NCBI GenBank assembly: GCA_936450465.1
Contig: OW388301.1
Location: 19,821,523-19,885,522, forward strand
Direction: 5' to 3'
From: Gibbula magus
Lineage: Eukaryota > Mollusca > Gastropoda > Trochida > Trochidae
Length of the DNA stretch: 64,000 nucleotides
Below are positions 24,517 through 36,900 of the stretch, piece by piece (position 1 is the stretch's first letter; each line of letters begins with the position of its first letter). The notes beneath the pieces were generated by a model. The model ran no database searches, was not told where the DNA came from, and saw only the letters and a program-made list of their open reading frames with translations. The position numbers and the translations under genes are program-made.

Positions 24517-24687
24517 TTAGTGTGCCATTTGAAGAGTATTGTGCTTATATGTAATTTGTTTGTCAATACTAGTATTTATATTTGGTTGAAACTTCAAGTG
24601 AACATTATTTTCATCATTCTTATTTTCCTTGGAAAACGTAGAAGTAACAATCATAAAAATCCACTTGACAATATAGCTAATATTCAT
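24517..24687 (-). pseudogene. Relic of propeller-gene 5' end (paralogue 2), copy B
   Basis: The best preserved of the three relics: an ATG at 24,687 opens a 56-codon frame whose first 34 residues follow the intact gene (MNISYIVKWIFMIV, then TSTFSKENKNDENNVHLK against STFSKENMINDNNVYLK). After that it departs and ends at TAA (24,517). It would encode a signal peptide plus a short tail. It is either a first exon whose partners were lost or a decayed copy. It lies about 3.9 kb upstream of the copy-B gene, the same relation as in A. The equivalent in C has a stop inside it, so strong constraint is unlikely. Confidence 0.55.
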
Positions 24688-27600
24688 TTCAACTAACCCC
24701 AGGAAAACACAGTTGGAGCCACCCTACCTTTATGATATGAGATACTGCTCAGTGTTGGCTTGTCGATCCAGACGCATCTTCTTACTTACAAATCTAGGGA
24801 TATTTCTTGTTATTTCAAAAACGTAAAATTAATTTAGGAGCTCATATATATTAGCATATGAAGAAGACGTGGAGTTGACATTAGATGTTTTCATAAAATC
24901 AATAGATGAGGTATGATTTATGTGTCTTTCTCTTGAGTGTGTTCTTCACTCCTTTTGCGCAGAAATACTCTATATTTCAAAGTAAACTTTTCTGCAAATG
25001 TTCATCTGATTAATTGTATGCTTTATTCAATGCACTTTTAATTATATACGACTTATTTGCTTTCATTTGATTGATTCATCATGAGACTTCATTATCATTT
25101 TGCTTACCGTAACAAAGTACTTAGAATTGAACAAAGTATTTAACTGTCACTGTTTCCTTAAGTGTCCAACAACAGGAGAAATATAAACTATGACGTTCCT
25201 GTGCATGAAGAGAATGTCTTCTGCAAAGCATTGAGAGATCGCAAGACTGATATCTGATTTCAAAACATCACTTGTGACCCTGACCTTTGATCCTTGATTA
25301 CTGACATTTGACAATCTCACAACTGAACCTATGTGTTAGAAACCTTCCCCATGTTAATTGATATCAATATGAAGATAGCAGTTTTGTGCGCTTGCATCAT
25401 TCAGTTTATAAACACGTTATAAAGTCGATATATTTTACCTTATGTATCATAAATATGTTGGCTCCTCAGCTAAGGTTTCATATTCCAAGGTTATTAAAGA
25501 TGGTACATTAGGCCAGGTTAGTCTTGAGAATATCATACTTATAACCTCAAAGAGTTGCCTACTGCTATTTATTTTCTCTTAATCATCAGTTATTTCGATA
25601 TATTCTACCTTGACGCTTCCTGATAGCAACTTTCACTCACTCAGTAAACTCATTTAATTTTGTTTTTCTCTAAAGCTGGGTTATTTTAAAAATCAAATGT
25701 TGTGTTGTTGACACATTTCAGAAATGGCTTGAGAAAGTGCATTTTAACTTTCTAACATATCCATTTTAATTGTGTAAACATAACATACTACAAAATTTTC
25801 GTTAATTAGAACAACAACTCATAATCAAGTATTCGGCTGGGAAACAGTAAAACTCTACCTTTTTTCTTGATGAATCTATTGCACGTTGTCTGAAGGAGAC
25901 TGCCCATTATGTACATTAAGTATAATGGTCATCAGATTTCGAAGTATATCTCTTCCTCTGCGCCATTGCAGACAAATAGCTTTTCACTTCACGAGAGTAA
26001 AATGTGACAACTTAAGTAGATTTCCATCAGTGACAGATGTCGTCTAGGTTAGAGCAATACTGCAAAGAAAGATCAGATCGCACTTAAGTACAGTCAAGGG
26101 ATTCCTTTACTGTTCTAAGAATCTAGAGTTTGAAGCCATCATCACGGCTGCTAGTACTATTGTATCACTTATAGTAGACGCTCTTTAATGATCATAACGT
26201 GATATTCGTTGATGAAAGATGTGATCAAGGTGAGACGTTTCAAGGTAGAATAGATCAAAATAAAGAAAGGAAACAGATTCCTCAGTAATAATGCCAGTAA
26301 TTCATAATAACTAGACAGGAAAGCACAAATGACTATCGGAAATACATAAATATGTTATTGGTTAGCTGTTCTCGAGATTACGTAACATGATTTCGGATCG
26401 GATCATTCTTCCAAGAGTGGGTGAATAATATCATGTCTGCTGATATTATTGCAGGAAGTAACGTAGTCTTTTCACTTCATCAACTGAACATGTCAGCGTC
26501 GGCTGCAGTTATCGAACCATATCGGGTAATGCATTGATCACAATGTACACATGTGCTTTTGAACTGATTTTACTGCATTCCCTCACTGACCTCTTCAATA
26601 GAAACCTAAATCTAGTATTTACAATCAACTATTGGACAGACACTGATATCAAAACTTTTAGAGAAAATGACATTAATGAACTGGTAAGACCATACCTCAT
26701 GCGTGAAGTCAAATGTCAGACTTTCAACCCTGGCAGTAAATAATGTGTTTGATGGTTATTTTTGGCATCGTATAATGAGCACTGAAGTACTTGTCTGTTA
26801 GACAGATACCGAATATCGTTGATGACCCATCATCAGAACATGTCTTTTGTACAGCAAACCATCAGCAGTCGAGATCAAATATTTCAGATTGTATATTGCA
26901 AACTAACATATTGCAAAATATTATGTATGCAAACAACGGATAAAGTATTCTCAAATCATTAATTATTAATATCCATTGATAAAACATTTGCAGAACATGT
27001 TTTCTGAGGAAGTAAGCTAAACTGTAAACTTTTTACATTTGTCATTCTACACACCAGTTGTATATATACTTACAAACTTCTGTTTTATCTGTATTAATAT
27101 AACAGGAAACGGCACAAATCACCTACATGACTGTATGTCGTGATGGTCATCCTTTTGTCCTTAAATCTATTCACATACGTCATTTTACTATAAAACTTTG
27201 CACTGAACTACCTTGTCTCATGTCTGTCTAGTCATACAGAATCAGTCCACTGAATTATACATTTCCTCATGTATTGCCCAAAAGAGATGATATCATTATT
27301 TAGTTACATGATCTGTGTAGTTATTCCTGTCTAAATAGTATGTCATATAGTGACAATTTAATATGCCATCATAAACTAAGCTGAGGGGGAAAGAGATATA
27401 AAAACAATTCACTAAGAGTATGATACTTCATAATTTATATCTATTCAAACACTCATGGGTTGCTGAAACTGTTAATTCCGGAATTATTAATTGATATTTA
27501 AGGTGAGATTTTATAAGATATGGAAATGATGTTCGTATAATGTGTCTAGTTAAGGAAATTCGAAAGGACAATTTCTTAAAAACGTGTTTTTTTCAGAACT

Positions 27601-27961
27601 ATGAACAGATAATGGTTTTGAAAATTCAAATTAATTTTGGTTGAAGACATAATGTATCTCTATGTATGTATCTTTCGTTGATTGACATATTTCGTGTTTT
27701 GTAATTTGTAATTTCATTTTCGAAATCAATTTATGTGTAACTACCCTCAAGTCCCACACCAACATTCGTTGTCCTGTCCTGTTTCAGTAAAAATATGTCA
27801 CCTTCATCTCGGTCAAAAACTCTGTCACCCTTCTTCTTATGGATAATAACGCATGATGCGTGTATTCATGAGTGAGGAAAACGTTTAAGAAGTTACATTA
27901 TTATAAAAAACATTTTGATCAACTTTCCATATTTTATTAGTTTAAACATAAATATGAAATA

Positions 27962-28283
27962 CACTCAACAGCAAAAGAAACGTCACCATATAAAATACAA
28001 GATAATTTAATCCGCGCGTAACAAAGGCTACTAAAACAGAGATACATCATGTCTCCAGCAGCAAACTAAACTAGATTTAAAAGTTCAAAACCATTATCTG
28101 TTCATATTTCTGTGAAACCCACGTATTAAGAAATCATTGTTTTGAATCTCCATAACTGGGCGAACCAAGGGAGTTAAAAATGCCTTTCTTGGCTTGTTTT
28201 CTGAAAAATCGTCTTTCTCCGGCAGCAATATTTCGTTTTTCACACCGTTGAAAATGTGGTGACTTTTGTTTTGCGGTTGAGTG
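27962..28283. mobile_element. 322-bp TA-flanked MITE, copy B
   Basis: Ends read CACTCAACAGCAAAAGAAAC and, inverted, CACTCAACCGCAAAACAAAA, flanked by TA on both sides, as for Tc1/mariner insertions. The interior includes AAAACCATTATCTGTT, also found in related copies at 34,905 and 62,550. It has no transposase. The element is shared with C at the homologous place, so it predates the B/C duplication. Confidence 0.7.
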
Positions 28284-28289
28284 TATTCC

Positions 28290-30130
28290 GTTGAGAACGT
28301 TTTTTTCTCAATCAATTTCAATTCATGATCTCTGTGTGTGCATACATAATAATGCAAATTATTATACCATTATAAATTAAATTATACAGATATCTTCACA
28401 AAACATATGTTCATCAAAGTCATTCAAAATCCACTTTTTCCGACTATGTTGAAAAGTTGGTTTCATTCCTTTCGCCCGATGTTTTATGTATTATTCACTA
28501 CATTCTCTTACACTGAGTCACAATGGAGTAAGTGTTGCAGTTTAAATAGGTTACAGACAAACACTTCGCTTACACTAAAACACAATTTCAAAAACATTGT
28601 GTAGTCATTTGCAGTTTGCTTTCAGGCAGTGTAATTAAATGCTGCACATTATTGACAATATCATTTGACCCTCCAGTTGAATATATATTCGTACTTACAA
28701 AGCATCATATCTAATCAAGTAATTCATTTATTGATTGCAGTTAGCAGAGAAAAGACGGTCACACATAAATATATTTCATTTGCCTTTTCATATGAATAAT
28801 TTGGTATCTTGCTGTGCAATAATGGTCATGTACCATTGTTGTCTAGACAAAGTAATTTCGCCTTTTATTTGTCAATACCAATCATGCCATTAATGACTTA
28901 TGTGGTCTGTGTCGCCATTTCTGTCTTTCTGTTATGACATAAGAGAACATTAAACATGAATTGTATAGTACATTCACATCTATGTTTTCACGAGTAATTG
29001 TCATTTCAGTTGATATATAAGACAATGTTTGTACATTCATCGTGAATGAGTGTGTTGATGTTGATCACCTGATGTAAGTTCAAATTGTTGTAGAGAGACC
29101 TAAATCTCAAATCTGTTGATTGATTATTGATAATCGACCAAATATTGTATGATAACCTTTCGAAAATCATTTTCTGGATTCTCTTAATCAGAATTACAAT
29201 GACATAGATGTTGTCTTCCAAAATAATGATGACTCACTTAAGGCAAACAAATATATGTCCAGTTTGATAGAAAATATTGACTTAGATTATGCAGATTTGG
29301 TGATTCACCTCTAAAAAATACCTATATTTCAGAGCAAAAGAAGCATTACATCATTTTCAACAGAGTTACAAAACGGAATATGCTGCCTGAAAACTTGAAT
29401 AAGCGTACAGGTATAGCTTACAAAGAAGACTAGCAATGTCATTCATCAGGATAGTTTAGATTATCCTGTCTGTTGATATGGTAAGATCGTTATTTCAAAA
29501 TGGTGTTTGTACAGATTATTTATCATTTAAGTTACAAATTGATTAAATGGGAGTTTTATTAGTAAACAAAGTTGTCAAAATGAATTACCTTGGATTTGAT
29601 ATATCTGAAATAGAAGGAATGTTTCATGTCAAACGATGCTATATATGTGATATGGGAATATATATTCCACAGGAAAAGACAGATTTTGTCTGCGATGGAA
29701 GAAATAGGTAAGTGAGACAACATTCCACTCACAGACGTTGAACTGGGCAAATGTCGGTAGAGTAATGTTCTTGTCAATGACCATTATGGTCGAGCTAACG
29801 AGAATAAAGTACCCATGGTATGCTAAGCATGCATTTACACATGCAAACCGATAACCACTGTATCTTAAGATGAAGCTTCTGTATATGTTGTTTGATTATG
29901 TCATGTATTTCAAAGCCAGTATTCACGGGCCAGTATGTCCAGTTTCATTCATTGGTCATATTCTGATTGATGAATAAACATCTAGTTGATTGAAAATAGT
30001 CATTTATCGTAAGAAATATGTTCAGATAACATCTCCAGTAACATTAATATTATTTCCTCTCTACATTTCCTTCAGAGATCACTGACGAATGAACAATGTT
30101 TCATGTCAGGCGGGGCAATAAAGGTCATAT
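28290..30130. other. Non-coding right flank of copy B
   Basis: Matches 62,750-64,000 up to 29,557. Short ORFs (28,407-28,604; 29,006-29,221) differ between copies by frame changes or extensions and have no recognised product. Confidence 0.4.
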
Positions 30131-30132
30131 GG

Positions 30133-30134
<2 letters not shown>

Positions 30135-30200
<66 letters not shown>
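30135..30200. repeat. (AT)n microsatellite
   Basis: About 66 bases of AT with one AAAT interruption. It starts inside a sequence (30,095-30,150) that is itself a diverged copy of 29,618-29,668 (ATGTTTCATGTCA ... ATATGGGAATATATAT), so the tract seems to have grown from a short ATATAT seed. Confidence 0.85.
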
Positions 30201-30206
30201 TTCATC

Positions 30207-30291
30207 CTAATAAACGCCCTCTCCTAATAAACGCCCCCCTTAGCCATTTTTGACTCGCGGAAAAGGACCCCTAATAAACGTCCCTCTTTTG
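30207..30291. repeat. Three CCTAATAAACG(C/T)CC repeats
   Basis: CCTAATAAACGCCC at 30,206 and 30,223, and CCCTAATAAACGTCCC at 30,269, all in the same direction within 85 bases. They may be the end of a dispersed element; no partner end was found. Confidence 0.4.
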
Positions 30292-30609
30292 TAACGACTT
30301 ATCTTACTGATGTTTCATTGAAGAAGAGTTTTCAATCTTGCTATCAACCTCTTATGTCCAGTAAAGTGTAAGGTACATGGTATTTCCAGTCCCCCGGCGA
30401 CTGTCGTATGTCTGTAACGATCACTCACTACACATTTTATGCAACCGCCATGTTTTAAGAAACAGGAAAATGTCTTGCTCAACTCTCTTGGAGATTTCCC
30501 ACAAGTACAGATGACACTAGTACACTGACCCCGAATTTGTCATGAACTTTATTTTGTTTACGTGTAGTTGTCAATGTGATATAAATAAAGAAGGTAAAGG
30601 TTCAAGATT

Positions 30610-30690
30610 CTCCAGATGTTTTACGTCCACAAAGATATGGTTCCCTCTAGATAATGTTCCAGGACGAGTCCCCCAGAAGGTAAACATGCG
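30610..30690 (-). repeat. Detached degenerate copy of the GON gene 3'-end unit
   Basis: About 70 bases here (GATAATGTTCCAGGACGAG and TCCCCCAGAAGGTAAAC) align with 32,585-32,665 (GATAAGGTTCCAGGAAGAG and CCCTCCATTTGGTTTAC). It lies about 2 kb beyond the gene end and suggests an older GON-gene copy or a spread repeat unit. No other GON sequence was recognised beside it. Confidence 0.4.
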
Positions 30691-31386
30691 CAACACATAC
30701 AACGCATTAGATACTAATAAATATGTTTCATTATACTCAAGGAGGTCATATTTCAAGAAATGAAAAGCGAACATAAACATTATTCAATTCCTCTTCTGGA
30801 GTAGTATGTAACAGTTTGAATTCACTGTGTAAATCAGTTTTATTTCTCTCCTCTGAATCAATGCATGGACATTAAAACCTGTTCAATTTTGATAATCAGT
30901 TTAATTATTGACGCTGATGTTGAAGTTGGAATTCAATAAAACTAAACTATACTCATAGTATCTGCATAATCAATGTTTCAGAACTAGATCATTACCATTT
31001 AAACTGATCTTAGCAATGCTCTACAAGATTGAGAGTATGCAGATAAGTCGCTGGGTGTTATTCCTCTGTAAACACTGAAATGAAAAAGCCAGGAGCTGTT
31101 ATATATGGGCCATAACTTTCAAAATATCCATCGAATCATACAATCATACATACACTATGGGAGGAGTCTGACATGGGAAAGTTCATTCGTTCTAAGTAAA
31201 GGGTGAATACTCTGAAATAAGTGTGGGTTGACACAGAAATGTCATTATACATATATATATATATGTCTTAAAATCACAACACATCAACATATATCTATAA
31301 TTAAGTGCACAACTCCATTCCCTGTACCTTTACAATGCATATGATAGTTTTCATTAATGTAAAACCTTCTAATATTTGTATTTCAG

Positions 31387-31597
31387 ATTCATCTTGTTTC
31401 TTCAATATCTAATATTACATGACACTCTACATGCATCTTTGAGAATTCTGACCGATGCAATGTATATCAGGGGATGATCAATGAAGTAATGGATATGATG
31501 GATCGATTTCCTGGAGTCTATAGAGGACATAACTGATCTCCATTTCGGCACGTTCAAAGAAGAAGCAAATTTTGTTAACAACACGATCCCAGACACT
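31387..31597 (+). pseudogene. Exon-like relic in the spacer
   Basis: A 211-base stretch is framed by TTTGTATTTCAG (acceptor-like) and CTGTAAGT (donor-like). In one frame the last third reads WIDFLESIEDITDLHFGTFK and continues EEANFVNNTIPDT up to the donor, but three stops precede it, and the first third is open in the same frame. It looks like a decayed exon. The product is not recognised. Confidence 0.25.
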
Positions 31598-32183
31598 GTA
31601 AGTTTTTATTGGATGTTGCTAAGTAGAAATTAACTGTAACCTGTCCCTCTGTTATTTAATACACGTGTCTTTATAATAAAATTAAATAATTTTACTTTTT
31701 TGTTTGTATTACTTAATTACAAACATAAAAACATTTCTTGCTTAAACATTAATCAAGACTAATCAAGAGCAATCTAGATTGGATCAAAAGCTAAATCGAA
31801 TGAGAGGATATGTAAAGACATATTGAATGGGTAACAGATGAATTTGATGTACTTGGTAATTTACACATTTACATGTTTGTTTGTACATTGTCAAGGAAAA
31901 AGGAAGTTACAAAAGTGAAAAGGGCCAATACAACCTACATTTATTGCATTTAATTGAGATGACATAAATCATTGATACAACTTAAACTTGTGTAGTGTAA
32001 ACGAACAAATAGTCAGATCCTCACAAATATTAAATAACACGTCCCACCTTTCGAAACCATTTGCATGTTCATCACATATTTTCTAAAAGTACCATTTCAT
32101 TCAAATGTTTTGATAGTCATGTTATTGTTTAATATTTTCAACACCTACTGAATCGAGGGAATTTGTAGCAAGTCGTCCATTTC

Positions 32184-32189
32184 TTTATT
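32184..32189 (-). terminator. Poly(A) signal candidate of the GON-domain gene
   Basis: AATAAA on the minus strand about 430 bases past the stop codon. It is the first canonical hexamer noticed downstream; AT-rich DNA makes chance occurrence possible. Confidence 0.3.
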
Positions 32190-32570
32190 AAAAGGAATTT
32201 TAAATGTGCTATTTCGACTTTGAGTGCTCCCAGTGCATAACTATCGAACATATTCAACCCATACATACTGTTGTGGTGTTTGTTTTTGTGTTGACAAACT
32301 CACTCACATGTGACTTGAAATCATCAAACATTAATAGTAAGCCATGAACTGGAAACAAATCAATAATATTAAAGAGAGCACATCTTTACACCACATGACC
32401 GTTTACATACAGACCTGAACATATATTTGCATAGTATGCAGTATCAATTGTCAAATATGTTAATGGTACTTCTTACTTCTAAAGGCAAACAGATTTATCA
32501 CTTTAACATAATATTACTGAATTTAGAGGTTAGACATAAATGCATTCCAGGAGCATCTCCAGTCTGATAT

Positions 32571-32690
32571 GGTTCCAGGAACAGTCCCCCAGGTGATCTA
32601 AATCCACCAGGATGTGCCTCACTCTGGATAAGGTTCCAGGAAGAGCCCTCCATTTGGTTTACATCCACCAGGATATCCGCCACATGTCAG
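32571..32690 (-). repeat. 61-bp imperfect tandem duplication at the GON gene 3' end
   Basis: The last coding segment (GGTTCCAGGAAGAGCCCTCC on plus, at 32,632) is preceded at 32,571 by GGTTCCAGGAACAGTCCCCC, with a following CCACCAGGAT in both. The shift is 61 bases, so the second unit falls out of frame beyond the stop. In their own frames the units read PGGCKPNGGLFLEPYPE and PGGFRSPGGLFLEPYQTG, showing that a C-terminal coding unit was duplicated. Confidence 0.65.
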
Positions 32691-33854
32691 TTCTATAACG
32701 GTTCCATTAAACTTCCACTCGACAGGTTCCATTGCAGGTAGATATCCATACAGTTCCCATTTTTGTCCCTCCATCACTCTCCAGCCAGTGCCTCTCAGAT
32801 CGATGGTGAACCGTCCAATGACTCCACAGGATATCATCTGATTAGGGTGCGTGGTGTAACAATCATGAGCATATCCATATACCAGATCACTACTGCTGCC
32901 ACTAATGGAAGCAAATGTGTGGTCATTTATTACAAGAATAGATAGGCCATTATTTGGTTCTATTCTTATTTTCCTGAACCATATTTCACCCCCTTTACCT
33001 CTGCAATCACCAATAAGTTCTGTTTCTTCTCCACAATATAAATTAGACTTCTGTGGATATATCCCGTAATTTTCATTATGAAGTGTCAGAAACTCTTCAG
33101 GTTCCTCAGAGTCCATTTTGTGGCAATAGATGTTTGAGGTGTAGGATCTGTTGGTCAGAACAAGCCAGTATTCTCCATCAGGACTCTTCGGTAAATACTG
33201 TTTCACTTGTCTGCAGGAGGATAAGGCTGTACAGACAGATTCGGACCAGGTACCATTAGACAAGCATCGTACACTGTTAGATGCAGATGTGTATCAATTG
33301 TTACAGTGAAATGCTAGCTTGTCTCCAACAGCAGTGAATTCATTGCTTGAATTGATAAAGCCGTTCTCTACAATAGGTTTGCCAATACATTCTACTACTT
33401 GACACTCGTACTGACCATCAATGACTGGCACACATTGAGAGTTCGCTGAACATGAATGATCTGCACATGCACCTGCAAGTCTTTTGGGCCAGTTGGAGAT
33501 ATCAGAGAAAACCACATTGTTATACTTTGGCAGTGATATGTCGTTTGTGCTCGTCATGCTGTTCAGTTGACATTCTTCATTTTCCAGCTTGTAGTTGTAA
33601 GATTTACATCTATCTTTGTACAGACATAACTGCGCACACTGCATGATTCCACTTGCTGTGGTGATGACCATCAGAGAATGAGGAAGAATCTGATCCATCT
33701 GAATAACAGACAGGTTCCCGAAATGTGTACACATTTTGAGATCGGCTCTTCTTATTGCTAGTGATGCATGAACCTGTTGACAGCTGACAAAGAGAATCAA
33801 TATCGACTTTCCCTGCCACTTATTTTTTTCATCAAACAAACATCTTAGGTGCAT
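32619..33854 (-). pseudogene. Secreted PAN/EGF/sushi/GON-domain protein with in-frame TGA
   Basis: A single frame of 411 codons from ATG at 33,854, broken only by TGA at codon 187 (33,294-33,296). Domains in order: signal peptide about 1-31 (core SILILFVSC); PAN/apple-like region about 40-120 with Cys at 42, 73, 77, 83 and 95; a short EGF-like unit about 130-155; a sushi/CCP domain with the four expected cysteines at 156, 184, 197 and 208 and NGTW before the last; and a GON domain from 214 to 398 (PDGEYWLVL, IYCHKM, GGEIWFRKIRI, VYGYAHDCY, then CGGYPGGC). GON is the C-terminal domain of some ADAMTS proteases; no protease is present here. The TGA stands where sushi domains have the Gly of C-x-x-G-Y, so a GGA-to-TGA change is likely. 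No intron is needed. It may be a pseudogene, a null allele or a base-call error. Confidence 0.75.
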
Positions 33855-33892
33855 AGCAAATTCACGCTTGATCTATTGTAAATGGTTGATGC

Positions 33893-33901
33893 TATATATA
33901 A
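33893..33901 (-). promoter_or_regulatory. TATA box of the GON-domain gene
   Basis: The minus strand reads TATATATAAG-type sequence (TTATATATAGC) about 40 bases before the ATG at 33,854. A start site some 30 bases downstream would leave a leader of only about 10 bases, so either the leader is very short or translation begins later. Position relative to the gene supports it; no other core element was seen. Confidence 0.4.
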
Positions 33902-33909
33902 GCTCATGA

Positions 33910-36900
33910 ATCTGCTACTTGTTTTGTACTGCAGTTCTCGTTATCAATCCATACTTAGTTGAACTTATGCTGTTGCACCGAGTAACATTAAACAGATCAT
34001 GATAAAATATTAACAATGCTTACCTTATATACTAAAGCTAATGCAGTCTGTCCAGTACAAGTGCATACTGATTTTCCGGTGCAGGCCATAACGTATGAAT
34101 GAATGAATGAACTATTCAATTCAACACGTACATGAAGTTTGTATGGTTACTGTGAAGCAGAATATCTGAACATTCATTTGGTCGAAGACACCATCAACTA
34201 AGTCTCCTAAATGTTCCCAATGCATTACATGTATTAATGAGATGTAATCACACTTTCAAAGGTGTATGGCTCAGTATATTTAAACCGGAGGAATACTGAG
34301 ACACACCCATAAAGTGTGGAAACATGCTTGTTCCGTCAGTATTTAAAAAAAAGAAAAACACTGATATGTTTAAATGACAACACAATGTTAATTTGTACTC
34401 ATCATTATACATTTGCATCGACTGGTTAAGCCCCCATCATCTGATCTGAATGTTTCTGTAGAGAGGCAACTGATACCAACCAACATGAATCACTGTAAGA
34501 ACGCGAGCAAATATATGATGTTGACACTATATTGTCATATTAAAAATAATGTTTTTGATCGTTTTGTCTTTTGTGCATATTTATTCATTCACGTGTATGC
34601 ATTTGTTCATCTTAATATGTTGTAACGGATACAGTTTGACACAATAACAACTAATTACAGTTCTCCAAAACATGTAGGTGTATCTTAAAGGTGAACTTGT
34701 TTAAGAAAGTGTAGGCGTATCAGCTATTACACCTACACTTATAACAAAGGAACCAAAGCAACGAGACCCGAAGTTGGATAAAATAACTAATGTACCTACG
34801 TAAATGACCAATTGAGCTGGATAAGGGCTTAAGCTTATAATGTCAAATATAAAAAAATGTCCCACACAAAAACAAGATATTTCAAACCATGAGCGATACA
34901 TACAACTGAAACAGATTTACATCATGTCTTCAGAAGCCAACACAAATAGGTTTGAAATTTAAAACCATTATCTGTTAATTTTTTCTGAGAAACACACTTT
35001 TGTAAGAAATAGTCATTTTCGAATATATTTAACTAGACGAGCTAAGAGAGTCAAAAAGTGCTTTCCGACCTGTTTTGTGACGTCATGCAGTAAATACGCG
35101 GCAATAAATTTAAGTCCAAGCAGATGTTTTATGTTGACATTAATTTATTCTAACATAATTTCCATATTTCATTTGACCTTAAAAACCAAAGATGTCCAGG
35201 AAACCCCTTTGAAACAGCGATTTCAGCAGAATATGTGTGTTTAAATGTACATGATAATAAAAGTATCATGCTCTGATGTATAACATTTGTACTCTCTTAA
35301 AAATGGAGATCTTTCTTATGCAAATGAGCATATGTAGACTTATCATGAAATGTTTCACTGCATGTAAACATGTTTCAACACATACCCAATTTCAAAAGCA
35401 GGACAGCCCTTCTATTAGAACCTTAAGAACACAGTTTATAGTCGATACATGGGATGTACATAACTTTTTTTTTTTTGAAGAGTATGTACAGCATATGCAT
35501 TGATACTCAAAACGACCAAGTTCTTTATTTCAGTTCAGTTCACCAAGTGTAACATGACTTATGTTCCACCGACATATGAAAAACAGATAAATATACATTA
35601 CATACTTCTATAAATTAATAGATTTCTTTAGGTACGTTCATCTGTGACATGTGGCAGTCTATATTCTCTTTGAGATTTTTAACTGACTTTGTCAGATATT
35701 GATCTGTGGATGCTTGAGAAATGAAAGGCACTATCAGAATACCGTTTCTGATTGTTGATTGATGAACCAAGACAGACATTCAGGCATTACTAATTCATTC
35801 ACCCTCAAGCAACGGGTCCAGAACATAAGTGGGATATACCCAACCTTTATTCTATTGAGTCTTACAACCAGAATTTAAAAACAGTTATGAATATGTTATC
35901 ATGTTGTAGAAATATGTGTCGTGAATTTAACAAAGCTTTAACGCAGCGGGTGGTCAGTGCATTTATCCATTTGTTAAAATACTGTAGATATACATTGACA
36001 AACAATACAAGGTTAGATGGAGTAGGGTAGTGGATACAAAAACACTGATTGCTCAAGATGATTGCTGCATTATCAATTTCATTGTCTGTTAGCAACATTA
36101 TTTTTTAGCATTTGGAAACCTCTGGATAGAATTTAAAACAGATCGTGGAATTTTCGTTATTTGTCATTCGGTTGTGGATTTAAAGAAGATGATTTTTTAA
36201 TTGTTGTCTCTACCGAAAGTATCAAGACAATAAACAAAGTCTTAGAATCGCTGATTACTTAAAACTCTTGTTTTACTGCTTGTAAAAATATTTCATCAGC
36301 CAACTCAAAATCGAAATAATATTCTTCAAACTAAAAGGACGATTTCTTGTTAAACATGGGCAAAGAGTTTTCAGACATTATTTTTAGTATATCAAGGTCT
36401 TACTTATTTTCTTTGAAACACAAAAATCAGACCAATAGATTCAAGAAGATTAAATGAACCTGATATTGACCTCTTCAAAACACATTCAAAAGACATTTTT
36501 GGTCGACTGCACAAATGCTGTTATACCTTTAGAAAATAAAATGCTCTCACTTATAAGGATAACTTCATACAGAAAACGTCCATCTTCCTGACTTCTGAAC
36601 TGGTAGATAATGTTATCTGAAAATAAAACAATTCTCACACTGATGATTTATAGGTAGTGTCACAGGAATTTGAAAAATAATGCTGACCTTATAAATATGA
36701 AATGTACTGATACTTTTTACTCTAAATATTCTATTCCAATAACGGTTAATAACTGAAATTCCCGTCTTCCAGATTTAGTAATCGAAAACACACTCAGGGA
36801 ATTTAAGCAATAAGCTAAATCAAATCTACTCGAGTAATTATATGCATCCAGATTTCGACAGATAATTCATTCTCGTCTTTGACTTGGTTCTAGTGATTTA

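Larger units (their letters stand above)
13947..30100. repeat. Segmental duplication copy B
   Basis: Head-to-tail copy of block A, with the propeller gene displaced by 14,265 bases, continuing into sequence that copy C shares up to the window end (29,557 matches 64,000). The true right boundary cannot be placed because C is cut by the window. B is the only copy whose propeller gene has a nonsense change, and it carries the most complete signal-peptide relic (24,517-24,687). Confidence 0.85.

Noticed and set aside
28094..28357. 87-codon minus-strand ORF conserved in C (62,561-62,782)
   Set aside because: It is read across the TA-flanked MITE; the C copy has a changed end and an alternative frame of equal length.
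32498..32683. 61-codon ORF overlapping the end of the GON gene
   Set aside because: It is the frame-shifted tandem duplicate of the GON C-terminal unit and not a separate gene.
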